Origin: Vibrio metoecus
GTDB lineage: Bacteria; Pseudomonadota; Gammaproteobacteria; Enterobacterales; Vibrionaceae
NCBI RefSeq assembly: GCF_009665255.1
Contig: NZ_CP035687.1
Span: forward strand, 496,001 to 560,000
Reading direction: 5' to 3'
Length of the DNA: 64,000 bases
Part shown: one piece after another, positions 54,491-63,352 of the stretch
Layout: each line of letters starts with the position of its first letter
Position numbering within the stretch: position 1 is the stretch's first letter
Position numbers and translations under genes: made by a program
The notes under the pieces: generated by a model
Database searches by the model: none
Seen by the model: only the letters and a program-made list of their open reading frames with translations
Told to the model about the DNA's origin: nothing

Positions 54491-56170
54491 ATGTCTGCGT
54501 TACCAAACTGCTTTACTCACTTTGAGTCATCAATTGCTGAGATCACACTTCCAGAATGTTTTACTTATCCATTTTGTTATCAACCTCATCCATTGTGTGA
54601 AATCGCTGCCCATGAGCTGCAACAGCACCTGCTGACCCAAAAACAGTGGCATCACCCCTTTGGCTTAACCGATTCGGATCCGCAAGCCCATGGCAAAATG
54701 TTTGGCGTTTTAGTTGTGCAGCATCTCTCTGGGCAATTAGGCTATTTATCAGCATTTTCTGGTCAATTAGCTGAGCAGAATGAATTACCCGGTTTTGTCC
54801 CTCCTGTCTTTGATCGTTTTGCTGATGAGCGTTTTTTCCGTATCGATGGCGATGACATTGCTGCTATTAATCAACAGGTTCGTGAACGAGAAGCGGATCC
54901 AGAACTGACGCGCCTCACTCATCTTCTCGCACAAGATCGCAACCTAGCGGCACAGGCCATAGATCAACATCGCTTATTGATGGTCGAGCAGCGCGACTAT
55001 CGTAAACAGCAACGTGCTCAAGCAAGCGAATTGTCGGAGTCTGAACGAACAACGCTTTTCGCCGCCTTAGCGGAAGCGAGCGTATTACAAAAACGTCAAT
55101 TACATCAGCTCAAGCAAGATTGGGAACAGCGCATCACTAACACGCAAACTCAATTAGAAAGTAAACTCGCAGTTCTTATGCAACTGAAGCAACAACGCAA
55201 ACAGCGGTCGGCGGCATTACAAACCAAGCTGTTTTCAGCCTATCGATTTCTCAACATAAGTGGGGTTGAAAAAAATCTTGTCGACCTATTTTCTGTTACT
55301 AAGAATCCGTTGCCTCCTGCGGGTTCGGGTGAGTGCGCAGCACCTAAACTGCTGCACTATGCGTTTAAGCATCAACTCAAACCCATTGCGTTAGCCGAGT
55401 TTTGGTGGGGGCGTTCTCCTAAGTCAGAAATTCGGCAACATAAAAAGTTTTATCCCGCTTGCCAAAGTAAATGTCAGCCCATCTTGGCGCACATGCTGCA
55501 TGGGATGAAGTTGGAAGAAAATCCATTATTGAACAATCCAGCCGAAGGGCAAGAGATCGACATTGTGTATCAGGATGACGCCATCGTTGTGGTCAATAAA
55601 CCTGCGGAGTTTCTCTCTGTCCCCGGTGTACATGTGCATGATTCTGTGTTGAGCCGCTTACAAGCACAATTTAGCGATGCCGAAGGCGTATTTGCTCTGC
55701 ATCGTCTCGATATGTCTACATCTGGACTTCTGATCTTTGCATTGACTCGACGTGCCAATAAGCATCTGCAAAAGCAATTTATTACTCGTGCAGTACAAAA
55801 GCGCTATGTCGCACTGTTGGAAGGAACACTAGATAAAGATCGAGGTGAAATTCAATTGCCTCTGTGTGGCGATCTTGATGATAGACCGAGACAAAAAGTT
55901 TGCCTACAACAAGGCAAACCGGCTCTCACACATTGGGAAGTGATCCGCATTGAGCAAGGTCGAACCCGAGTACATCTCTATCCACATACTGGCCGCACTC
56001 ACCAACTACGGGTTCATTGTGCTCACCAACTTGGGCTAAATTGCCCAATTGTGGGTGATGATTTGTATGGCCAGCAAGCCCAACGTTTGCATTTGCATGC
56101 TGAGCAATTGTGTTTTACCCACCCCTATACCAAACAACTTATGACTTTCCAAGCTAGTCCTGACTTTTAA
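54491..56170 (+). CDS. RluA-family pseudouridine synthase with N-terminal extension
   Basis: 559-residue protein. The C-terminal ~200 residues form an RluA-type pseudouridine synthase (from IDIVYQDDAIVVVNKPAEFLSVPG) with the catalytic Asp in HRLDMSTSG and the later motif HTGRTHQLRVHCAHQLG. It isomerises uridine in an RNA, probably rRNA or tRNA. The first ~350 residues are unusual: a domain with FGVLVVQHLSGQLGYLSAFSGQLAE, then a Gln/Arg/Glu-rich coiled coil (about 130-250), and the segment PAGSGECAAPKLLHYAF found in this RluA subgroup. The start is taken as ATG 54491; a TTG at 54482 is in frame. Confidence 0.87.
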   Translation: MSALPNCFTHFESSIAEITLPECFTYPFCYQPHPLCEIAAHELQQHLLTQKQWHHPFGLTDSDPQAHGKMFGVLVVQHLSGQLGYLSAFSGQLAEQNELPGFVPPVFDRFADERFFRIDGDDIAAINQQVREREADPELTRLTHLLAQDRNLAAQAIDQHRLLMVEQRDYRKQQRAQASELSESERTTLFAALAEASVLQKRQLHQLKQDWEQRITNTQTQLESKLAVLMQLKQQRKQRSAALQTKLFSAYRFLNISGVEKNLVDLFSVTKNPLPPAGSGECAAPKLLHYAFKHQLKPIALAEFWWGRSPKSEIRQHKKFYPACQSKCQPILAHMLHGMKLEENPLLNNPAEGQEIDIVYQDDAIVVVNKPAEFLSVPGVHVHDSVLSRLQAQFSDAEGVFALHRLDMSTSGLLIFALTRRANKHLQKQFITRAVQKRYVALLEGTLDKDRGEIQLPLCGDLDDRPRQKVCLQQGKPALTHWEVIRIEQGRTRVHLYPHTGRTHQLRVHCAHQLGLNCPIVGDDLYGQQAQRLHLHAEQLCFTHPYTKQLMTFQASPDF

Positions 56171-56206
56171 GCCTCAACGTCTTATATCGATGGTGGGTAA
56201 GAAAAA

Positions 56207-56225
56207 GGGGCTCACACAGAGCCCC
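56207..56225 (-). terminator. Terminator of the SulP permease gene
   Basis: GGGGCTC (56207-56213) and GAGCCCC (56219-56225); on the minus strand a TTTTTCTT tract follows. It lies 19 bases after the permease stop and 36 bases past the convergent pseudouridine synthase. Confidence 0.82.
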
Positions 56226-56244
56226 ATCCAACCCAATAAGTGAG

Positions 56245-58023
56245 TTACGCCACTTCCGTTGCTGTCGGTGTTAACAGTACGCTAATCTCTGGCTCCTTTT
56301 GTACCGCAGGAACATGGCCTTCTTCCATAGCACTCAAGTAACAACCACTGAGCTTAATCGCTAAGTACATATCCGCACGCAATACCACCCCACCTTCAGC
56401 AGTATTAATTCCAGTTAACTCACACCAGTGGCGTAAACTCCGCTTTCGCCCTGCAAGGATTAAGCGAATACCGCGTTTTTTAAGTATGCCGTGCAAATCT
56501 GCCAGCATCGCCATCACACTGAGATCTAAGTGAGTAAAGCTGGCCACCGCATCGATAACCACACAACCGACTTGCGTTCCTTCTCGTTCTGTTTGATCGA
56601 GGATGCGTCGCTTGAAATAAGGGGCATTAAAGTACGTTAACGGTGAGTTGAAACGGAAAATCACCATACCTGGAATCGGTTTGGCTTTCTCTGAACCATC
56701 TAAAGTACGCAGAGTGCCTTGATCATCAAGTCCCATCATTTGATCGGTGGGGCGCATGATCACTTTGAGAAATTGGAACAACCCCAGTAGCACCGCCAGC
56801 GTAATGCCCGGAATAACCCCTATCACTAACACCGAGATGAACGTAATCAGTGCCAGATAAAAGGCATCTTTATCGCGTTTTCTGAGATTCCAGATCCCTT
56901 TGAAATCCAGTAGAGAAAGCGAAGCGATCACCAGCACTACCCCCAACGCGGCAACCGGAATGAACTGGAGAGGTTGATAAGCAAAAACCGCGACTAACGC
57001 AATCATCAAGGCGGCAATCACAGAGACCAGCTGTGATTTACCTCCATTGGCATCATTCACCGCCGTACGAGAATCCGCACCGCTGATCGCAAAACCTTGC
57101 GAGAAGGCTGCTGCGACATTCGCGACGCCAAGTGCACGAAACTCTTTATCGGCGTCAATATCGTAACCATTTTTGGCAGCGAAACTACGCGCGGTCAGCA
57201 TCATACTCACAAAACTCACCATAGCTAAGTTCAGGGCTGGCATGACCAATTCACGGCTGATCCCTAAGTCAAAAGCAGGAGCTTGAAATTCAGGTAAGCC
57301 ACCTTGAATCACCCCTACCACTTGTATTCCAACACTTTCTAGATCCAGCCCCCAAACTAACAAAGCAGCAACCATAATGGCAAACATGGCCGCAGGCCAA
57401 CGAGGTTGCCAGCGTTTGATAACAAGGTAGGTAGTCAACGTCAGAATACTCACACCTAAGGTTTGCCAATGTAATGAATACAGAAGATCTGGAGCTTCAA
57501 TAATCCGCTCAAGTAAGTAACGTTTCTCATATTTCAAACCGAGGACTTTGGCAAACTGACCAACAATGATAGTCAGGGCAACGCCATTTAAAAGCCCAAG
57601 CAAGATCGGGCGAGAAAGAAAATCGGCGAAAATACCCAGTTTTAGTCGACTAGCAAGAATGCACCATAACCCGGTCATGGCCGTCATCGTCATCACCAAC
57701 TGCCAATGTTTGGTCGAATCTCCAGCGGCAAGCGGAGTCACCACTGCCGCAATCACTGCACAGGTAGCAGCATCTGGCCCGACAATCAGTTGGCGTGATG
57801 TACCCATTAAGGCATAAACCAGCATTGGCAAAACACAAGAGTAAAGACCAACAATCGCCGGCACTCCGGTCAACTGCGCATACGCAATTGCAACCGGTAA
57901 AGCCACCGCGACCACGGAAAATGCGGCGCGAACATCATCCGTTACCCATCCCCGTTCATAGTCTTTAAATTGGTAGAGTCCGGGGAACCACTGCCGTATC
58001 CATGCTGATTTCAATTCTCTCAC
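56245..58023 (-). CDS. SulP-family anion permease with STAS domain
   Basis: 592-residue membrane transporter of the SulP (SLC26) type. Ten or more transmembrane helices cover residues ~30-430 (AYAQLTGVPAIVGLYSCVLPMLVYALMGTSRQL carries the family motif), and the cytoplasmic STAS domain covers about 455-560 (VGCVVIDAVASFTHLDLSVMAML). The family carries sulfate, bicarbonate, dicarboxylates or other anions; the substrate cannot be read from sequence, and no sulfate or carbonic anhydrase gene is adjacent. It is monocistronic, with a terminator at 56207-56225. Confidence 0.9.
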   Translation of the reverse strand: MRELKSAWIRQWFPGLYQFKDYERGWVTDDVRAAFSVVAVALPVAIAYAQLTGVPAIVGLYSCVLPMLVYALMGTSRQLIVGPDAATCAVIAAVVTPLAAGDSTKHWQLVMTMTAMTGLWCILASRLKLGIFADFLSRPILLGLLNGVALTIIVGQFAKVLGLKYEKRYLLERIIEAPDLLYSLHWQTLGVSILTLTTYLVIKRWQPRWPAAMFAIMVAALLVWGLDLESVGIQVVGVIQGGLPEFQAPAFDLGISRELVMPALNLAMVSFVSMMLTARSFAAKNGYDIDADKEFRALGVANVAAAFSQGFAISGADSRTAVNDANGGKSQLVSVIAALMIALVAVFAYQPLQFIPVAALGVVLVIASLSLLDFKGIWNLRKRDKDAFYLALITFISVLVIGVIPGITLAVLLGLFQFLKVIMRPTDQMMGLDDQGTLRTLDGSEKAKPIPGMVIFRFNSPLTYFNAPYFKRRILDQTEREGTQVGCVVIDAVASFTHLDLSVMAMLADLHGILKKRGIRLILAGRKRSLRHWCELTGINTAEGGVVLRADMYLAIKLSGCYLSAMEEGHVPAVQKEPEISVLLTPTATEVA

Positions 58024-58188
58024 CTGTTAGGCATAAAATTGTCATTGTTTTGCAACATAGTTTAGCGGAAATTGTTGTAACTCTCCCGCTAATTTGCTGA
58101 TTTAAAATGCTCTCTTCGATGAGGGGTTCTCAGCCATCCATAAAGTATGGGACAATAACTGCTCACTTTTTTGACGTAGGTGGAAATG

Positions 58189-58827
58189 ATGGAATTTCAA
58201 GCGGCCATTTTTGATATGGATGGTCTACTGCTCGATACCGAACGAGTGTGCATGCGCGTGTTTCAAGAAGCCTGCACTGCTTGTGAATTGCCTTTTTATC
58301 AAGAGGTGTACTTATCCGTGATTGGTTGTAATGCCAAAACGATCAACGGCATTCTCAGCCAAGCCTATGGTGATGATTTACCGAGATTACATCACGAGTG
58401 GCGTCATCGATATAACGCAGTGGTCATGCATGAAGCCATTCCCCATAAAGAAGGCGTTTTGACATTACTCGACTGGCTAAAAGCCCGTTCTATCCCCCTC
58501 GCCGTGGCGACATCAACTCAAAAAGAGGTCGCGCTAGTCAAATTGCAACTCGCGGGTTTAGATACCTATTTTGATGTCATCACCACTGGCTGTGAAGTGG
58601 CACAGGGTAAGCCTCACCCAGAAATCTACCTGCTCGCCGCGCAACGCTTAGGGGTGGAACCTGAGCTCTGCCTAGCGTTTGAAGATTCCAACAACGGTAT
58701 TAAAGCGGCCATTGCTGCACAAATGCGGGCGTTTCAAATCCCAGATTTAGTGAAACCCAGTGCCGAAGTTATCGCCTTAGGACATCCTATTTGTCGCAGC
58801 TTAAATGAGGTGATCGAACTGCTGTAA
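58189..58827 (+). CDS. HAD-superfamily phosphatase/phosphoglucomutase-like hydrolase
   Basis: 212-residue HAD hydrolase of the beta-phosphoglucomutase/CbbY subgroup. Catalytic Asp9 and Asp11 lie in FDMDGLLLDTE; motif II is VATST, motif III Lys lies in QGKPHPEIYL, and motif IV is FEDSNNGIKAA. The cap is the small alpha-helical type. It likely removes phosphate from a sugar phosphate or nucleotide. The frame is open from GTG 58180; the ATG at 58189 has AGGTGG at a suitable distance, and ATG 58186 is also possible. Confidence 0.88.
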   Translation: MEFQAAIFDMDGLLLDTERVCMRVFQEACTACELPFYQEVYLSVIGCNAKTINGILSQAYGDDLPRLHHEWRHRYNAVVMHEAIPHKEGVLTLLDWLKARSIPLAVATSTQKEVALVKLQLAGLDTYFDVITTGCEVAQGKPHPEIYLLAAQRLGVEPELCLAFEDSNNGIKAAIAAQMRAFQIPDLVKPSAEVIALGHPICRSLNEVIELL

Positions 58828-58836
58828 TGTGTACGA

Positions 58837-58854
58837 CGCCGTAGCAATACGGCG
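58837..58854 (+). terminator. Probable terminator after the HAD hydrolase gene
   Basis: CGCCGTA (58837-58843) and TACGGCG (58848-58854) with a GCAA tetraloop, 10 bases after the stop. The following CCGTTACTCTTT is only partly T-rich, so termination may be incomplete. Confidence 0.55.
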
Positions 58855-58967
58855 CCGTTACTCTTTGGTTATTCCTTTATCATCATAAACAAGACACACC
58901 AATGCATTGCTTTGCATTTCATTGTGTTACATAGTTCATGTCTTATTCGCCACGATGATACATCGCC

Positions 58968-60551
58968 ATGGCTAAAGGAAAGGCTGTGATTTCAAAAATA
59001 CCCACAAGAATTGCACTTGCGATTTTCAGTGCACCATTGGTTGTTTTTTTACTGACCCAACAACTTTGGGCCCCCTATGTAGCCCAATACTTGCTGAATC
59101 AGAAATTCTCCGAGATCAATCAATATCTTGACCAACGAAGCCTAGCCTTAGATAACATGATCCAAAGGCAAGCGCAGTCGGTTTCCTTTCGTTGTAATAT
59201 CGACGATATTCGTTTAATCCGTGACCCTCAGTTCTACAACCGGTTCGTCCGCCTGATCGGAATTGAAAGTGCACAAGGCGTCGGTTGCTCAACGGTTGGT
59301 TACCCCATTCAATTGCCTCCTATGATCGGCCAAACACACATCAATCGTGATTCCGAAAACCCATTACCAACCAGATTCCACCTTTCTGCAACGCCGAAAA
59401 GTCAAACAGCTTCCAGAGAACTCTTAGTGCAATATATTGAGCCTAGAGGGCGAATGTTTTGGGTGATTGATGGGAGTTGGGCGCAAGAACAGCTGCGACA
59501 AACCTGTACCGATTGTTTCTATTTACAATTCAGATTCTTAGACCCTACACTCAGTGAGTTGGCGATCCAACGCGGTAACCCCGCTCTCGCCCATCAACCC
59601 AGCCATATTTCCGTCCATCGCACTTCGGGAGTGGCACCATTCCATAGCGAGCAAACATTAATTGCCGGAGAGGCTTTAGAAGACTTTGCTCGCCAGCAAA
59701 CTCTGGTTTGGGGTATTCCCCTCACTGTGCTATTGGGACTGCTGTTAGCAAGTGGTTACCTTATTTTGCGTAACTACCGAAATTCGATTGAAGGCTTGAT
59801 CGAAAAAGGGTTACGCGATGAAGAGTTTATTCCCTATTATCAACCTATTATCGATTCCAGAACCCAAGAAGTCGTCGGTTATGAAGTATTGTTACGCTGG
59901 AAAAAAGGCCATCAAATGGTGCCACCCGGTATGTTTATTTCCGCAGCCGAAAACTCAGGCCTGATTATTCGAATCACGAACCAACTAATGCATCAAGTCT
60001 ATCGAGATTTAGCGCGGCTCCCTACATCATGCTGGGTTAGTATTAATGTGGTGGCCGAGCACCTTGAACAACATCATCTTTCTCATTTTCTGGAACAACT
60101 CCAGTGGCCATACAGTGAACGGCTCAAATTTGAATTGACTGAGCGAGTACCGATCAAAACCATGACTCAAGCTCAAGAAGAAGTGTTTTATCTCCTGAAA
60201 AAGGGCTACCAATTTAAAATTGATGACTTTGGTACTGGTTACGGCGGATTCGCTTACTTACAAAACCTACAGATCAGCAGTATCAAAATAGACAAAATGT
60301 TTGTCGATACTATCGATACCAGTGATGTAAAAATCAGTGTGCTAGATTCCATCATCGCTTCTGCCAAACAAGGCAATATCGAAGTGATCGCAGAAGGTGT
60401 CGAAGGACAGCACCAAGTCGATTACTTAGCAGAGCGCGGCGTATACTGGATTCAAGGCTATTTTTATGCCAAACCAATGCCAATCAACGAAGCTCTGGCT
60501 TTTCATGTTACTACGCGAGCCTCAACCAAGATGGCCACGAATAAAACATAA
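58968..60551 (+). CDS. CSS-motif EAL cyclic di-GMP phosphodiesterase
   Basis: 527-residue inner-membrane protein. A helix at about 15-35 and another near 248-266 flank a periplasmic CSS-motif domain with conserved Cys (SFRCNIDD, VGCSTVG, QTCTDCF) that can sense redox state through disulfides. The cytoplasmic EAL domain starts near residue 285. The signature is EVL (YEVLLRW, Glu306) rather than EAL, which keeps the metal-binding Glu; DDFGTGY (about 418) and AEGVEGQHQ are intact, so it should degrade cyclic di-GMP. The ATG at 58968 has no visible ribosome site, whereas GTG 58986 has AGGA six bases upstream; the shorter form is likely too. Confidence 0.88.
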   Translation: MAKGKAVISKIPTRIALAIFSAPLVVFLLTQQLWAPYVAQYLLNQKFSEINQYLDQRSLALDNMIQRQAQSVSFRCNIDDIRLIRDPQFYNRFVRLIGIESAQGVGCSTVGYPIQLPPMIGQTHINRDSENPLPTRFHLSATPKSQTASRELLVQYIEPRGRMFWVIDGSWAQEQLRQTCTDCFYLQFRFLDPTLSELAIQRGNPALAHQPSHISVHRTSGVAPFHSEQTLIAGEALEDFARQQTLVWGIPLTVLLGLLLASGYLILRNYRNSIEGLIEKGLRDEEFIPYYQPIIDSRTQEVVGYEVLLRWKKGHQMVPPGMFISAAENSGLIIRITNQLMHQVYRDLARLPTSCWVSINVVAEHLEQHHLSHFLEQLQWPYSERLKFELTERVPIKTMTQAQEEVFYLLKKGYQFKIDDFGTGYGGFAYLQNLQISSIKIDKMFVDTIDTSDVKISVLDSIIASAKQGNIEVIAEGVEGQHQVDYLAERGVYWIQGYFYAKPMPINEALAFHVTTRASTKMATNKT

Positions 60552-60619
60552 ATCACTTGATTCTGTAACGGATCTCATAGCAAATTAGGCACTCGATTTT
60601 GGGATAAGGAGTTCCTGAC

Positions 60620-60997
60620 ATGCAACAAAACTGGCTTAAAGCAATCGTCACACTGTTTACCGCTTGGATCAGCACAGGAGCGCACGCTTCTGAACGCGCG
60701 GATCTCGCATGGCAAATGATACGAGAAGGTGCGTTATTAGTTGACGTCCGCACCGTTGAAGAATATGCCCAAGGCCATCTCGACAATGCTTTAAACTGGC
60801 CACTCAGCGAGGTAGAGACGGCGTTTCAATCTATCGCGAAAGATCGACCGATTGTGGTTTATTGTCGCAGCGGCAATCGTTCAGGGATGGCTCAAAAATA
60901 CTTAATGGACCAAGGTTACACACAAGTACACAATGGCGGTGGCTATGATGAGCTGCAACGCGCCGTTCGCCTAGTGGATGCCACACCCGACCAATAA
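60620..60997 (+). CDS. Exported single-domain rhodanese
   Basis: 125-residue protein with a signal peptide (to about residue 23, ISTGAHA) and one rhodanese domain. The catalytic Cys82 lies in YCRSGNRSG, a PspE-like six-residue loop, so sulfur transfer is likely, in the periplasm. Similar exported rhodaneses such as PspE transfer sulfane sulfur; physiological acceptor unknown. GGAG lies upstream of the ATG. It lies 68 bases after the EAL gene and may be cotranscribed. Confidence 0.88.
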   Translation: MQQNWLKAIVTLFTAWISTGAHASERADLAWQMIREGALLVDVRTVEEYAQGHLDNALNWPLSEVETAFQSIAKDRPIVVYCRSGNRSGMAQKYLMDQGYTQVHNGGGYDELQRAVRLVDATPDQ

Positions 60998-61185
60998 CCC
61001 ACCACGTTGAGCCGATGGGAACCCCTCATTCACAAGCGCTACGACTAAAGGGGAATTGCTACCAAAACGATTCGCACGCTATGCTTGTACTGTACAGCGC
61101 TAGGCTCAACTAAAAACAATAAAAATCATTATGTTAGATTTGCGGTTGTTTTGCCCACTCGGCTCACCGCGTTTTAGGGGATACT

Positions 61186-62286
61186 ATGCTGCTATTCAAT
61201 AAAGCCCTCATACATGAGCGCGACACACTGAAACAACAACTTGAGCAGATCACTCAAGCTCATGAACAAGAAGTCGCCCGCTTACAAGCCATCATCCAAC
61301 AAAAAGACACGGAAATTCGCCAGATCAATCAAGATGCGTTACTGATGAGTACCTTAGCCTCCAACCAATTGACGGGGGGAGCATTGCTGGATGTGATTCG
61401 CAATGGGCTTGCTGAAAACACCCAAAATTTAGTGGCAGAAAACCAAACGCTCCAAGAGTTTGGCCAACTCTTTAATCAAACTCACCACGCACTGGAACAG
61501 CTTTCACAACGTACGCTTGAAATCGACCGTCAAGCCAAACAGAACATGCAAGCCGCCAACCAACTCGATCAAACCGCGTCTTCTATCGGTAATTTGGTTC
61601 ACACCATTCAAGAAATCTCCTCACAAACGAATTTACTGGCGCTCAATGCTGCGATTGAAGCCGCTCGTGCCGGTGAAAGTGGGCGCGGATTTGCAGTCGT
61701 GGCTGATGAAGTGCGTTCCTTAGCGGCTAAGGCACAGCAAGCCAGTGAAAAAATCCATGAACTTGTCGGCCAAGTGGTGTCTCAAACCTCCGATATCAAA
61801 AATTCGATTGTTGATAACCAGACCATCACTCAAGATATGGAGGTCACCGCCAGTCAGATTAAATCGGTCGTTTCTGAAGTGCTTTCGCGCTCCAAACACA
61901 TGCAGTTCGTGATTGGAATGTCGACCGCGACGATGTTCCTCAATACCGTCAAATTGGATCATGCGGTTTGGAAACATCAGGTCTATAAGCATCTCGATGA
62001 AGGGAACAAGGAAGGACATGTCGCGACACATCATGAATGCCGCTTAGGACGTTGGTACTTTGAAGGTGAAGGAGCAAAACTCTATAGCCATCTTCCAAGC
62101 TTTGCCAGTTTAGATAAGCCGCATAAACAAGTGCATGATGCAGGACAACAAGCTTTAAAGGCCTATGCTTCAGGCAATATTGCCTCCATCATCAACCACT
62201 TATCGATGATGGAGAATGCCAGCTTTGATGTGACCAGTGTGATTGACCGCTTACTGGGTGAAATTATTCACCATCTTGAGCAATAG
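61186..62286 (+). CDS. Soluble methyl-accepting chemotaxis protein with CZB domain
   Basis: 366-residue cytoplasmic chemoreceptor without transmembrane segments. It starts with a coiled coil (about 5-50), then carries the conserved signalling hairpin tip EISSQTNLLALNAAIEAARAGE (about 144-165). The C-terminal CZB domain has the zinc-binding His and Cys set (KLDHAVWK; HHECRLGRWYF; KPHKQVHDAG), known in other receptors to sense zinc or oxidants such as hypochlorous acid. It lacks a visible pentapeptide tether for CheR. It should modulate CheA activity. The end overlaps the convergent oxidoreductase gene by 23 bases. Confidence 0.9.
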   Translation: MLLFNKALIHERDTLKQQLEQITQAHEQEVARLQAIIQQKDTEIRQINQDALLMSTLASNQLTGGALLDVIRNGLAENTQNLVAENQTLQEFGQLFNQTHHALEQLSQRTLEIDRQAKQNMQAANQLDQTASSIGNLVHTIQEISSQTNLLALNAAIEAARAGESGRGFAVVADEVRSLAAKAQQASEKIHELVGQVVSQTSDIKNSIVDNQTITQDMEVTASQIKSVVSEVLSRSKHMQFVIGMSTATMFLNTVKLDHAVWKHQVYKHLDEGNKEGHVATHHECRLGRWYFEGEGAKLYSHLPSFASLDKPHKQVHDAGQQALKAYASGNIASIINHLSMMENASFDVTSVIDRLLGEIIHHLEQ

Positions 62287-63313
62287 CCATTCGTAAGCCT
62301 TGCGCGCTACTCTCTAAGGCCAACTCAATCAGTTGGATGGAGCGTAGCGCGGATTCTGCACTCACTGGGCTCGCCTCACCATCACGAATCGCCGCCACAA
62401 CTTGTTGGAAGTAGTGTTGATACCCGCCTTGCTCAGTCGGAATAACCTCGCTTCCCTCTGCATGATAGAACATCCCAAACTGCTCTGGCGTTTCTTGCGC
62501 CCATTCGGGAGTAGAAGGAGCAACACCCGCTTTCAAACGATCCTCTTGTGGATCCAAGCCGTATTTGACGAACTTACCTAAGCTACCAAGCACTTGATAA
62601 CGCACATTGGGTTCAGGGCTATACAAGTTGGCATGCAGCCGCACTACATGTTGCGGGTAGTACAATTGCAGATCAAAATAATCAATCGTGCTTGCCTCTG
62701 GCCTCATAATTCGGCAATCCGCCGATAACGATTGTGGAAGACCAAACAACGCTAAGGCTTGATCAAGTAGGTGGGGGGCTAAATCGAACAAAATGCCGCC
62801 CCCCTCTTGGGCTTGTTCACGCCAACGTTGGCGAACAATGGGGCGATAGCGGTCAAAATGTGATTCAAACAGTTTTATTTCGCCTAGTCGGCCGTCCCCA
62901 ATCAGTTTCTTGATGGTCAGAAAATCCCCATCCCAACGTCGATTATGAAACACACTCAATACTAGGTTTTTCTGTTGTGCTAATTCGATGAGGGTTTTGC
63001 CTTGCTCAATACGCGTAACAAAGGGCTTTTCCACAATCACATGTTTACCTTGTTCTAACGCCAGTTTAGCGAGAGAAAAATGCACATCATTCGGTGCGGT
63101 GATAATCACCAATTCAACAGCACTTTCTGTGATCAGCCGTTCAGCGGTATCATAATACGCGACCTGAGGATGCGCTTGTTGTACGGTTTGCTGCTGGCTA
63201 GAGCTGATCGCCACCAGCATCAGCGAATCTAATGCCTCAATAAACGGTAAGTGAAAGGTTTTTGCGGAATATCCATAACCAATAACGCCGACCTTTAATG
63301 CTCTTTCTTGCAT
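62264..63313 (-). CDS. Gfo/Idh/MocA-family oxidoreductase
   Basis: 349-residue NAD(P)-dependent oxidoreductase. The N-terminal Rossmann fold has GVIGYGYSAKTFHLPF and the motif EKPF (VIVEKPFVT), in which the Lys is catalytic. The C-terminal half is the typical alpha/beta domain. Substrate unknown; close relatives act on inositols, sugars or their derivatives (YdgJ-like). The start is the ATG at 63313; a TTG three codons earlier is in frame. It lies 39 bases downstream of pncB and may be in the same transcript. Confidence 0.87.
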   Translation of the reverse strand: MQERALKVGVIGYGYSAKTFHLPFIEALDSLMLVAISSSQQQTVQQAHPQVAYYDTAERLITESAVELVIITAPNDVHFSLAKLALEQGKHVIVEKPFVTRIEQGKTLIELAQQKNLVLSVFHNRRWDGDFLTIKKLIGDGRLGEIKLFESHFDRYRPIVRQRWREQAQEGGGILFDLAPHLLDQALALFGLPQSLSADCRIMRPEASTIDYFDLQLYYPQHVVRLHANLYSPEPNVRYQVLGSLGKFVKYGLDPQEDRLKAGVAPSTPEWAQETPEQFGMFYHAEGSEVIPTEQGGYQHYFQQVVAAIRDGEASPVSAESALRSIQLIELALESSAQGLRMAIAQDGE

Positions 63314-63352
63314 GGCAAACAACCTTTCGTTAAACGCTGAGTGGGAAATAGA

